Source of the DNA: Coriolopsis trogii
Lineage: Eukaryota; Basidiomycota; Agaricomycetes; Polyporales; Polyporaceae
DNA length: 64,000 nt
Reading direction: 5' to 3'
NCBI GenBank assembly: GCA_020543525.1
Contig: JAHYIO010000001.1
Span: forward strand, 1,550,001-1,614,000
Positions 46,995 through 56,849 of the stretch are shown piece after piece. The position numbers were made by a program, and so were the translations under genes. The number at the start of each line of letters is the position of its first letter. Positions within the stretch are counted from its first letter, which is position 1. The notes under the pieces are model-generated. The model saw only the letters and a list, made by a program, of their open reading frames with translations. It ran no database searches and was not told the origin of the DNA.

Positions 46995-47381
46995 GGGCTG
47001 CTCAATTCTTGTGGACGCTGGACGTTGGACGCGTTCAGAGCACTTTGATGGACGCGATGGTGTAAGCGAGAACAGCCGACATCCTGCGCGCGCTTCTGCC
47101 CTTTCGGTGGCGTCAACGCTGTCCCACCATCTCCCGCAAGATGCATATCCCTGAAAGACATGCATTGGCTAGGGTGCCCTATTTCACGAACACAGAAGAA
47201 TTACTATGTTATTCCAAGGCTAGTTCAGCTTGCTACGAGAGCTTCGAGGAGGAGAGGGAGGAGCAAGACGAGGGTCCGAGCACCTTGCCGAACCACCGGC
47301 TGCCCTCGCTTCAGTCTATCATCCCCATCAAAAGTCTCTCAACGCGTCCAACGTCCAGCGTCCACAAGAATTGAGCAGCCC
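46995..47381. repeat. Inverted repeat, ~57 bp arms, ~270 bp loop
   Basis: The left arm (46995-47051) and right arm (47325-47381) are near-perfect reverse complements: GGGCTGCTCAATTCTTGTGG continues for some 45 bp with one mismatch, then a one-base gap and CTTTGATGG. The ends show no obvious target duplication and no transposase lies between. It may be a small MITE-like element or a duplicated-inverted segment. Confidence 0.85.
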
Positions 47382-47675
47382 TAGATACGATCCACCTTGG
47401 ATCAATGACTGCATCACCGTCACCAGACACATCATCGTCCCCGACAAGCCCGCGAGCCCTCCTGCCTCTCTCACCCTGAGCAAATCGAAGCGTCTGCGTG
47501 CCTATTGCCCCAACGTCACTGCGAACGCCTTCATCGCTTGGACTCAGACCAACACTCCTGTTCCTCGATTCTAAGAGGCTCTTACAGGCACTGACAACGC
47601 TTCTCCCCTTCCTCCACTCACAACATCCAAACGCCCACCCAACCACTCCCACCAAGCATCCCGATCCTCGCACCC

Positions 47676-49350
47676 TCACAGCGTCGTCGTCGGCCCAGCG
47701 TCCTCGACGAAAATCCCGCTGTAGTAAACGTCCGTCTCGTCGATCTGTTGCGGCGCCCCGTTGATGGGCAACCTCAGCGCACCTGCCGCCGCGCCGTCAG
47801 TCCAACCGCGCGCGCTCCTCTGACGGAACCCAGCCGCTCGAGAAGCAGAGAAGAAGCGCCACGTACCAACGTGCCAGTCCGTCCCGCCGTTCCCGTTCAG
47901 CGAGCCCGTGTAGACCTTCTGCAGCGCGCTGCTCCCCGTCGACACCCACAGGCCCCCAGGCGAGCCCGTCTCGAGGATGAAGTTGTACTGAAGCCAAGCG
48001 GGGAGAGTATGTCAATGCAGCGACGGTCAGCGTCCTCGATCCTCCGAATCCGAACCCCCTCCCACAGCGCTCGTTTGTGAGAGCAGAGGGAGCGGGCGGC
48101 GATAACGCGTTGCCATGCGTGTGTGATATCACAGTACGTACCCAGGTACCTTTCACAGGCCGCACCGACCAGATGCTCTTCCCCCCGGTGATGACCTGCA
48201 GCGTATCCGCCACGCCGTTCTGGCCTGCAAATCACATGGAGGTGGAGACCGTCCGGCCGTTCAACAGACGCAAAGTTCAGGGCGACTCGCATCCATATGC
48301 ATAGCCCGCACACTCACCGCTCAATTGTCCGTACTTGATGTCCGCGTAGTGGCCTTCCCAAAACACGATCTGCCCCATTCGCAGACGCGTCAGCGCTAGC
48401 CGATCGACGTCACCCTCCGTCATCCGTCCTACATACCTGATGCTCGTACGCAGGATCTGCGAGAGGCAAAATGGACGTCAGAAGCGGCCATCACAACTCA
48501 CGAACCTCAACCCCTCCTCAGGCCACATGTACACGCGCGCACGTACCGGGAGGGTTCACCGTGGGAATCTGGAGCGAGACATGGAAGTAGAGGTGGCCGG
48601 AGAGCGAGTTCGTCGTTTGGGGCAGCAGCTCCGTCCTCAGCATCGGACCGCCGTTCCAGGTGGACTGAGCGTTGATCTTGACCTTCACGCCCTGTTTCTC
48701 GCCCGAGGCTGCATGTACCGTCCGGGGAATGAGCGTGCGGTCCGTGCCTCACAGAGTCTGACGAGACGATACTGGTGGGCCCACGTACCAGCAGGGTTCA
48801 TGAACTGGCTGCCCAGGGTGAGCCACGACGATGCCTTTTCGCCCTAGCGGGCGGAGACGCCTTTGGGTAAGCACAGACCCAGATCGGGCACAGACTGGCA
48901 CTCTACTGACGTGCAGATTACCCTGCGTGTGTCCATCCCGACCGGCGTGAGCCTCCTCCATGCATCCCGTCGAGCGAGCTCGGACCACTTACGTAGATGT
49001 ACGTCTGGTACGCCCCGACCTGGTTGCTCCAGCTCCAGTTGTCAAAGTCGGCGGCGGTCCTGATCAGAGCCGGAAACGGCGTCGAGGTCAGCCAGTCTCT
49101 CTTTCTCAGACGCCGCGGAGTCCCTGCTTCACGTCGCACTACTGTCCCGTCTCTCCGAGCTGTGGCTCGTATATTACGACAGAAGACACTGTGGCGCCCT
49201 CTCGCTGTCTCCGATCTTTTGGGACCGGACCAGGGTTCGAGTGAACACTCACGTGTAGTTGCCAAACCGCCCGTCCCAGACGATCGCGGCCGAAGCGGCA
49301 GACGCGAACGTCAGGAGGGACGCAGCAGCGCCCTTGAGCGTGAAGATCAT
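47676..49350 (-). CDS. Secreted GH131 beta-glucanase
   Basis: Ten exons: 49253-49350, 48993-49059, 48911-48922, 48789-48843, 48547-48708, 48437-48456, 48318-48369, 48142-48224, 47867-47987, 47676-47782; 258 residues, a usual size for a single GH131 module without CBM. A signal peptide (AAASLLTFASAASA) is followed by AIVWDGRFGNYTTAADFDNW and SWSNQVGAYQTYIYGNLHG. Further family blocks are QGVKVKINAQSTWNGGPMLR then TELLPQTTNSL, HLYFHVSLQI, YEHQIVFWEGHYADIKYG and YYSGIFVEDA. GH131 enzymes act on beta-1,3/1,6- and beta-1,4-glucans. Exons 3 and 6 are 12 and 20 nt long. It lies upstream of the GH3 gene on the same strand. Confidence 0.92.
48911..48922 (-). other. 12-nt microexon in the GH131 gene
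   Basis: GGTAATCTGCAC between an ACGCAG acceptor and a GTCAGT donor; encodes Gly-Asn-Leu-His in frame. Skipping it would leave the frame open but drop four residues. Confidence 0.7.
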
Positions 49351-49440
49351 CGCGGCGGCGTTCGAACGTCGGAGGACTGGAAGCAAGCAAACGCACCGTG
49401 AGCAGCGCAAGATGGTCGCCCGCGGCTCGGACGGGATGTG

Positions 49441-49452
49441 TACATATATGTA
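49441..49452. promoter_or_regulatory. TATA-containing palindrome upstream of GH131
   Basis: TACATATATGTA is a perfect 12-bp palindrome lying ~90 bp upstream of the GH131 start codon, a fitting place for a TATA element on the minus strand. Confidence 0.45.
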
Positions 49453-50240
49453 CGCGGCTCAAACGCTGCACTCGGGCGGGGCTAGACCGACGAACACCCG
49501 ACGCACGCCCACGAGGCGGACAGACGCGGCGGGCTAATACTCGGACCAACGTCGATCCGTGCGGGGTCGGGGAAAGCATGGCATGAGGGGAGACCGTCAT
49601 CTGGACGGTGTTCTCTTATACACTCGAATGCTGTGATGCGGATGCGGGGACGGTTGTCGACGAGGACTGGCCCCGCGGGGATGGTGTCATTGACACGCTG
49701 GGGTATCGCTTATTAGCTTGGTTTGTCCCGCGTTCGGGAATGGGTGCACGCACATCCGGATTTCTTTGCATCAGAGAGAGTGGTGGCGAACGTCATCTGG
49801 AGACCTCCTAGTGTCATGCTCCGTATTATTCCTGGGTTGGCTTCAGGTTGATTGGTGTTTCGAGTGCCAGCTGTCCGCAAACATCCAGAGATGAGAAGGA
49901 GAGGGCCGGCGATGGTGCCTCAGCGGAGCCATTCGCCCGTTCCAAGTTGTCGCATGACGGCGCGGGTCCATTTGGGTGGTCGAAGTCTGGCTAGCGTGGA
50001 TGCTCCCGCTAGCAGTCTAGACGCGACGTCAACAAGCTCAAGGTTCAAGCTAGATAATTTATTGCTCCCTCTCATTCTTGCCCAGCAGAACGAACAACAT
50101 CGGGCCGAGGAGCAGTCAGGAATTCTCCCTGACAGAGTTCGAACATAACGAAGACCTCCATCATACGACACTGCCCAATTGGGGATGCGGCCGGAGATTC
50201 GCCATGGACAGAGGGAAAGCAACTTAGCCCTTAAGCAAGG

Positions 50241-50272
50241 TCGCAAAGTCGCAAAGTCGCAAAGTCGCAAGG
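50241..50272. repeat. 8-bp tandem repeat (TCGCAAAG) x4
   Basis: Three perfect and one imperfect copy of TCGCAAAG in a row within an intergenic region. Confidence 0.85.
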
Positions 50273-50644
50273 TGCTAGCTTTGCCTGACTGTCGGGACCG
50301 GAGAGGCCACCGTGTGTGTTCTCAGTCCGAGCGCGAGAGGGAACGACGAGTGGGAGACTGGGGCTCAATTCGACGACGGTGGTTGGCAGAGACGCGGGGA
50401 GCGCGCGCCGAGGGGAAGGAAGCCGGATAAGGAAGTGGGGGTCATTGACTGCCGGGGGATGCCGAGATGAACTGTATGTATAGGCCGGGCAGTGGAGGCG
50501 TTCCACTCCCGGTTGCCTCTGCAGAGCACTTGTTCTGCCTCTCGCCATCCTCGTCGTCCTCTGCTCTCGTCCGCCACGCATCTCGACCACATATCCCGCT
50601 GCACAACGAACCAGACGGGGCACACACCACCGCAGAACGAGTTC

Positions 50645-51995
50645 ATGTATTCGCCCACCTCCTTCACTCATCGCCGCCGATCTCACTCCGCCTCATCTCC
50701 AATCCCCCGCCGCCAGCCAGACGACGTGAAATGGCGTCTATCGACCAAGCGTTCTCGCCCGAGCTCCATCTGGAGTCCATCCTACAAGGACTTTGCGCTC
50801 AACATGCGCACGGAGAAGTGGGATGTGGACCAATGGCGGCGAGGCAAGCGCGCCCGTACGGACTCGAACGTGAGTGGTTTCTCCCCGCCTACGCACATTC
50901 GGACAACCTGTGTGCTCAACTCGCACCACCTGTCCACTGTAGGCGGAGGACTCTTCAGACGACGCCTCCCACTACGGCATGCCCGCCTCGGATCCGATCT
51001 CCCCCACAGAGCAGACGCCAGAGCCCGGATCCCCGTCGACATCACGCCTCCCCTGCACATCAGCCGCCTTCCAGTTTTTCCCGCAGAAGAAGCAGCGACG
51101 TCATCCGCGATCGCCCCCCGGTGCCCGCCTCTCGCGCGAAGCCTCCCCGCGCGCGGGCGAACGCTTGTCGTCTGAGCAGGTCCGCCGCATGCGCGCAGAG
51201 GCCCTCGGCGAGCTGCACCGCAGTGTGGCCGAGGGCGGTGAAGGCCTCGTCCGCCGCATGAGAGACTGGGAGCGCATCCGTCATCGGTCCCCGCGCTCCG
51301 ACAGGCACTTCTCCGCATCATTGGACGCAAACGTCCATCTCGGGATCCTGTCGCGCCGCCTTACGCCCCCCTCGACCCCACAGGCGGTTCCGGACGTGGC
51401 AGACCAGTCCGAGGACGATGACGACGACCTCTTCATCGTCGGCGAAGCGGCGTCGTTACCCGTCACTCGCAGCCCTGTTCACATGAAAAGGGCGCGCTCT
51501 CTCAGCATGATGGACGTCGACCTGCCGGACATGGAGACTCACACGTCTCCGTTTGTCAGTCTTGGGAGCGATCGCTGTTCGTCGCCCATAGACCGCTCAT
51601 CGGACCCGTCTGCTTATTCTTCCGACGACGAAGGCCAGGCGGACATGGACACGGAGCTTTCGTCGTCAGGCATCTTCTCCACCCCCTTGCTGTCGCACAC
51701 GTACTCCGTATCGTCAAACTCGTCACTCGTCTCGCTTCCCCTCTCGCAGGCATGCGACAGTGCCCCCGACGTGGTTCCGGCGTCCGCGTCCGCGAAGACG
51801 ATCGTTCCCGGGAGCAATCCTCCATCGTCCCCTGCCTATCTCCCCTCGACCGCTTCGCGCTCCGAAAAGGCGATCGCAGCTCTCACTCTCGCGATGGCCA
51901 ACGGCGCCGCAGGTATCAGCGACTATGAAGCGCTTCGCATGACGGAAGAGCTGACTACGCTCGATGAGTCCCATGTTGGGGAGCTCTGGAGCTAA
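50645..51995 (+). CDS. Unknown Ser/Pro-rich, probably nuclear, disordered protein
   Basis: Exons 50645-50869 and 50943-51995; 425 residues. Family not recognised. The N-terminus is Arg/Ser-rich (RRRSHSASSPIPRRQPDD) with a possible nuclear signal (QWRRGKRARTD). A central helical segment with Arg/Glu pattern (SSEQVRRMRAEALGELHRSV ... LVRRMRDWERIRHRSP) is the only ordered-looking part. The rest is Ser/Pro/Asp-rich with an acidic EDDDDDLFIVGE motif. The single intron has GTGAGT and CTGTAG sites. Start is the first ATG in frame. Possibly a transcription-related protein, but this is only composition. Confidence 0.6.
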
Positions 51996-53732
51996 GGCAG
52001 CTCGTCACTGCTAGGGTACCCCTCTTGGCCCGAACTGTATTGCTCGTCCTCACCTCGCCACATCCATGCATCCAAACCTCACGGCATCTGGATAAATTAC
52101 GACAAACAACAACGACACATCGGCTATTATATTTTATCTCTCAAAGGTCGCATACGCATTCAATTCTCCCCCACAGAACTCAAAAGTTGTTATATCCACG
52201 ATCACCCGCAGACATTTGTATACCTAATCGCTCTGTCCTTGTCCTCCATTGGTAAATAGCCGCATCACATTTCGTCGGCTCACACACTCCGGACTCGACG
52301 AGGCCACGCGCCCTGGCCCGTCGTCGCCCGCGAGTGTGGAAGTGTTTTCACGTCTCTCACACCCACTCTCAAATGTATCGGTCCTATTGGTCTTGTTATC
52401 TTGGTCTCCACGCGTCAGCTTGATGTTTACTCTCCCGGTTCCCTATCTATCTAAACGTTTGTAGTAATCGATTCCGCATCACGACAGTCCTACACCCACC
52501 CCAGGCACATCGTACCCACTCACGCCCGCGGGCGCGAGCGTAACAGACTAGCAGGAATACACAGCCTCGTTAGCACACACACACAGCACACACTGCCTGT
52601 ACTATTACTAGACACTAGACGCATCCCCTTCCCGTCCCGCCCCGTCGGGCTAGAAGCAATCACACGTTCGTGGTCTGACGCTACGCTATCACGTACACGC
52701 ACAGGCCTGTCCTCCTGCCCGCCCTCGTCTCGAGCCCGTTAGCCAGGGCCCAGGAGCGCACGAATCGCGCCCGTACGTCAAGCTTCTTTGCTCCCGCGTC
52801 GCAAGTTCCATCCGAGAACCTCATCACGCACCCCTTGGGAGAGGGTGGAACGTGCGCGTTGCCCCTCGCGAGGGACAAGGGGGAGCCCTTGTATGTACTC
52901 GAGGCGCTGGTGGTGGTGGGGAGAGGGGACGGGGTTCGGTCTGTCGTCACTTTCGGACTGTGCGAGCGTTCTGGGTTTGGCGATTGTCGTGTTGCTCCTT
53001 CCCAGCGAGTCGCTGGAGCCTGTCGCGTCCCGTGGCCGCGCCGCGCTACAGCCACTCAATGACGGAGGTGCGTCGATCAGGCTTTACACCGTGCTCCTCG
53101 AGCTTCCCGGCGATAGACGGCCCATGGGAAGAAGATGCGGGGGGAGAAGGATGGGGGTAGTGTGGCCTGGAATACGGGGGCATGGAGCACGGAGAATGGA
53201 GACCGTCGGCAGCGAAGGTTGGAAAAATGTATGGTGAGCCTGAGCCTAGGGCCTCGTTGCAGGCGCGAAGTCGAACCCCAGCGACCGATGGGAAGGACGG
53301 CCGGTGTCGTCAATCTTGTGCGGGCGACGCGGGCGATGGCTCGTTGGGACGGTGCTAGTGCGGTTTGCGTGCTTTGTTCCAAGCTGAAGGAGTCGGAATG
53401 ACATGATGTGTGGTATGAGCGCAGGCCCCGACCAAAGTGAGGCCCGAGGGCACAAAAGGGTGATAGCTGTGGATTCCGGCACGAGCTTGCGACGTTCGTC
53501 CTTTCGCTGGGAGATAGTGGCGACGGCGGTGAAAGGTGGACAGGGATCGGCGTCCGTTCCGAGTTCCACGGGTACTGGGTGCTCACTTCTAGCCGTTCGC
53601 GATGGGTGACAGACACATGCCCGCGACAGGCTCAGCCTAGCGTCGAACACGAGCGCATAGCGCAAACGCCAGCGCCCTCCTGTGCTCGTGCTCGACCCTG
53701 CAAGGCGCAAGGGGCGCGCTCATGAGCTCCGT
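51996..53732. other. Gene-poor 1.7-kb stretch between converging genes
   Basis: No gene I can support firmly. The first ~600 bp are AT- and pyrimidine-rich (3' UTR-like). A minus-strand frame at 52681-53055 is listed separately with low confidence. ORFs at 53077-53710 overlap in both strands and lack motifs. Confidence 0.45.
52681..53055 (-). CDS. Weak candidate ORF, unknown
   Basis: Open frame whose C-terminal part (SPKGCVMRFSDGTCDAGAKK, then RARFVRSWALANGLETRAG) looks more protein-like than its neighbours. It begins with GTG at 53055 and has no ATG near the start, so a 5' exon would be needed. It could be a chance frame. Confidence 0.2.
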   Translation of the reverse strand: MAVARRGHGTRQAPATRWEGATRQSPNPERSHSPKVTTDRTPSPLPTTTSASSTYKGSPLSLARGNAHVPPSPKGCVMRFSDGTCDAGAKKLDVRARFVRSWALANGLETRAGRRTGLCVYVIA

Positions 53733-54604
53733 TCACGGCTCCTCGATCTGCATGCTGTCCACCTTGTCGCGCACCGACATCTGCACCACCAGCGCGCGTT
53801 TCATGTCTGAGTTGAGAGGACGTCAGTCGACCGCTCGCCCATCCATCACGCTGCCCACGTACCCTCTATGAGGGCGTTCATCCCAGACCGCATGCACGCA
53901 GGCTCTTGCGACGCCGGTGCCCACAGCAGAAAGGTCGGGCCGTCCGTCATCGGACGATCCTCTCCGACAGCCGTCTCCCGGCTGGCGCGGTCCTCTCCGC
54001 CACCAACGTCGACGGCAAGCCCTCCTCCGCACAGGGCAAGGGATGCTCTCAGGGACGGTGGCGCAAGTTTGCGTCGCTTGACGTTCGGGCCAAACGCCTC
54101 CTCGCCCTCGGCCTCATCGGCGGGCGTAGACACGCACATGGGCATGTCGACGTCCCTCCAGGTCGCGGCGACCCTCTTCCATTTCGACGTTGCCGCCTCC
54201 ACCCTCCTGCGCGAAGCTGCTGCTGTTGAGGTTGATGATGCTGACGGCGGACCGGAATTCCGGCATGCAGATGCACAATTCAAGGAGGGAATGGCAGCAG
54301 AGATCCGCGCGGACGCACGCCGGGCGGGCATGGCGAACGGTCGTTCGGGAGGCGTTTCGCTCGCAGCGCGTGCCGAGGAGACGGTCCTCTGCCTCGGACG
54401 ACTGTCCGGTGCTGATGAAGGCGAAAGCGTCGCTGCCCGCGAACCCGCCCCGCGGACAGGGTGAGGGCCGAGAAGTCCATGTCCATGGTTCGCGGACGAG
54501 CTGGAACGTGTCATGGAGCGCGTGACGCGAGCGGGGAGCTTCGCAAACACCCTCTGCTCTAGGCTCGCTGTCCGACGCATTGGTACACAGTCAAAACGCT
54601 GCAT
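53733..54604 (-). CDS. Unknown small protein, Ala/Ser/Arg-rich
   Basis: Exons 53863-54604 and 53733-53806; 271 residues if it starts at 54604. The C-terminal half is convincing: KWKRVAATWRDVDMPMCVST, FGPNVKRRKLAPPSLRAS, PMTDGPTFLLWAPASQEPAC, MRSGMNALIEDMKRALVVQM, then SVRDKVDSMQIEEP, with a well-formed GTACGT donor and a CTCAG acceptor joining the exons. The N-terminal half is low complexity and its frame is less certain; alternative starts are Met at 54580 or 54514, and a TATATG at 54604 may be a TATA element instead. Family not recognised. A basic KRRK motif suggests a nuclear protein. Confidence 0.5.
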
Positions 54605-55203
54605 ATATGGGGACGCACCGGGACGGATTCCTTGGGATGGCGGTACTGCCCCATATGGTCCGCATTCATCGTCGTCTGTGGCGGCCCGTTCTGGAAGAGA
54701 ATATTCAGTCGGTTATTGCCAGGAATGGGCAAGAGTGGATCATGAAGTACTTCGCTTGCCAGGGGTCGGATGAATACCGTCTGCGTGTTCGTCCCGGGTA
54801 TCAGGCAGTCATTCTCTACTTCCTGCAGCGTGGTGGCGGAAATAAACGCACCAAGATCGGTGGAACGCTCAGGTTGCACACTTCCAGATGCGGGTACGCT
54901 GCTCGCCCTCCTATATCCTGCAGAAGGCTTGCGAGTCAGCGCACCGATGGCCCCAGAAGATGAAGAGGTGCATGGAAGACAGAAGCTACCTTGCGTGGCG
55001 ATTGTACGCTCCCGCGGATCTTGTATATTAGACGACATTGCGGCTAGCATTGTCACGGTTGTGGTAGATGATGGTTGAGTGAAGCCGTAGAGAGCAGAGT
55101 GAACGAAAGCAAGTAAACTGGATAACAAGCAGCTGGCATCGATAGTACGCGGCGGAGGACGAATACACAGGGTCGCGTCCGTGCCTCGCAAGAGACCCAC
55201 CAT
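54559..55203 (-). CDS. Weak candidate ORF of 214 codons
   Basis: ATG-initiated frame with a hydrophobic N-terminal segment (ASCLLSSLLAFVHSALYGF), a Ser/Thr-rich middle and a C-terminal half with QEVENDCLIPGTNTQTVFIR. No recognised domain. It overlaps the 5' part of the downstream gene on the same strand, which argues that at most one of the two starts is right. Could be a spurious frame. Confidence 0.25.
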   Translation of the reverse strand: MVGLLRGTDATLCIRPPPRTIDASCLLSSLLAFVHSALYGFTQPSSTTTVTMLAAMSSNIQDPRERTIATQGSFCLPCTSSSSGAIGALTRKPSAGYRRASSVPASGSVQPERSTDLGAFISATTLQEVENDCLIPGTNTQTVFIRPLASEVLHDPLLPIPGNNRLNILFQNGPPQTTMNADHMGQYRHPKESVPVRPHICSVLTVYQCVGQRA

Positions 55204-55402
55204 CGGCTAGATCTCGGCGCTCCAGATCGCGATCCAGACATAATTGCCTCCATCCAGCAGCCTGGCACACGACCCAGCAACTCCCTGTCAAACTGCTCAA
55301 ACTAGTCAACATCGTAGCATGAAGCACCCCCGAGGACGCGATAAAGTACAAAGGTAGAATACAAGGTCTCCAAATGTCCCGAAGCAAAGAACAAGCACAG
55401 AA
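54605..55402. other. Intergenic or weakly coding stretch downstream of the DnaJ gene
   Basis: Contains only the weak 214-codon candidate and short ORFs. A TATA-like GCATATATGG lies at about 54601-54610. Confidence 0.4.
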
Positions 55403-56317
55403 TCACATGGCGCTAGACGCAGCTCCAAGCACCTTGGCTGCTAACGCACGGAGGATCTGAGTACGATAGGTCGAAGGACCAATCAGCAAGAAACTACGCC
55501 TCCGAACCCAACGTGCACTCACATCTGCTTTCTGGCTACCCCCTAGCTGCGAGAACACTGCCGCCACGCTCTTCCCCTTCGCATCTCGAATCGCTCCCAG
55601 ACGGTTCCCAGCGTACATGCCAACCATGAGCCCAGGGATGTTAGCGATGATGAACCCTATGCCTGCACCACAGAGCGCGCCCAGCCACGCCCACCATGGC
55701 GCATGTCGCTCGACCTCCGGTCGCAGCAGCTGCCGTACACCAAACGTCAGAACACGTCGAACCGCAACGCGAGTGACTCTGAGCGAAACACGCACCTCCT
55801 CAAACACGTCGGCAAAGACATGTTCCGCGTCGGGCCTGTCTGCCCCCGTCGCGCCCGTCGCAGACTCCGCACCCGTAGCCCCCCTGCCGCCTCCGCCAAA
55901 CATGTTCGTGAACGTCGAGAAGAAGTTCGCAGAGGCGTCCGGCCGTGCCGTTCGCTCCTGCGGACGTCGCGTGGAGTACAGCATGTCGTATTCCTTGCGA
56001 CGGGTCGTGTCCGACAGGACGTAGTATGCGTCCGCTACAGCCTGCACGCGAGCAGTTAGCGAATCGCACTGACTCATCTCGTTACCGCCACGAACCTGAA
56101 ACCGCTCCGTGGCTGTCTTCTTCTCCGCCGGGGTCGCATTGACTAACCTGTCTGGATGTGTCCTGTCCGACCGCTGGGAGTAAGAACGGAGCTAACAAAT
56201 AAAGATACACATTCAATCCTACCTCAGAGATTCCTTCTTGTACGCTGTTCTGATCTCCTCTGTGGATGCATTCTGCTGCACGCCGAGGAGCTGGTAGTAA
56301 TCGGGGAAGGTGGACAT
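55403..56317 (-). CDS. DnaJ (J-domain) protein with a hydrophobic C-terminal segment
   Basis: Exons 56223-56317, 56096-56162, 55523-56041, 55403-55456; 244 residues. The J-domain is complete: YYQLLGVQQNASTEEIRTAY, KKESLRTHPDRL with the HPD catalytic motif, then ERFQAVADAYYVLSDTTRRK and EYDMLY. The HPD is assembled only if exon 2 starts at 56162, after a CGGACAG acceptor. After a Gly/Ala-rich stretch, a hydrophobic glycine-rich segment (WWAWLGALCGAGIGFIIANI, then PGLMVGMYAGNRLG) suggests membrane association. By family, a J-protein stimulates an Hsp70 partner. A class C (type III) J-protein; the specific Hsp70 and compartment are unknown. Confidence 0.88.
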
Positions 56318-56849
56318 GGTGCAGTTTGTTTCTCCGACTCGCAGCACCGCTCACGCTCTATATGGCCCCGCCCAGTGGCACTGACGTCACTGACACGTCC
56401 CACGTGACCGTGTCTCTCCTCGACGCGTATACGTGGCTCGAGATACTCAACGCGTCGAGCCTACACCGCCGGCTGCGCACGTACGTATCAATCCGAGCGT
56501 GGCCGTTCTCTACAAGACCAAACTGCTGTAGTAATACGATAGCAGAATAAACATAGTGTGATATCTTCATACACAGGGCCGAGCACTGTCACTGGGGCTA
56601 GGTTTACACGACGCGCAAGCGTTCAAATGCTATCTACCAACGACAAACTACATGCTTGTACATCAATAGACAGCGGGGGATCGGGTGGATGGTACGTGCG
56701 GTGGGGGCTGGCGCACTGAAGAGAGGGGGTAAACGAACTCTTACCGGGAAAGACGACATCTACAATCATCTCTTTTCGCAACACCACCTCACGGACCTCA
56801 CCATGCGTTTTCCCCGTCATCGGGGTGCCAGACCCTGTCTGCGGGGTGG
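56318..56849. other. Intergenic region upstream of the DnaJ gene
   Basis: Promoter of the DnaJ gene and 3' flank of the 7TM gene. No gene or repeat recognised. Confidence 0.5.

Larger units (their letters stand above)
46246..47675. other. Long intergenic region upstream of GH3, holding an inverted repeat
   Basis: About 1.4 kb with no recognised gene. It must contain the GH3 promoter at its left end; a TTTAAA at about 46346-46351 (minus-strand TATA-like) fits. The right part carries the inverted repeat listed separately. ORFs here are repeat-derived or unconvincing. Confidence 0.5.
49351..50644. other. Divergent intergenic region (GH131 / unknown gene)
   Basis: About 1.3 kb, no gene recognised. 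It contains the GH131 promoter, an 8-bp tandem repeat, and a purine-rich stretch (50320-50440) before the next gene. An in-frame extension of the downstream gene starts with GTG at 50492 but has no ATG until 50645. Confidence 0.45.

Noticed and set aside
46997..47381. ORF translations RVQRPASTRIEQP appearing twice as a possible conserved peptide
   Set aside because: They arise only from the two arms of the inverted repeat, not from a gene.
53846..54604. The 252-codon minus frame taken as a complete single-exon gene
   Set aside because: It is only exon 1 of the two-exon model; the convincing C-terminus needs the exon at 53733-53806.
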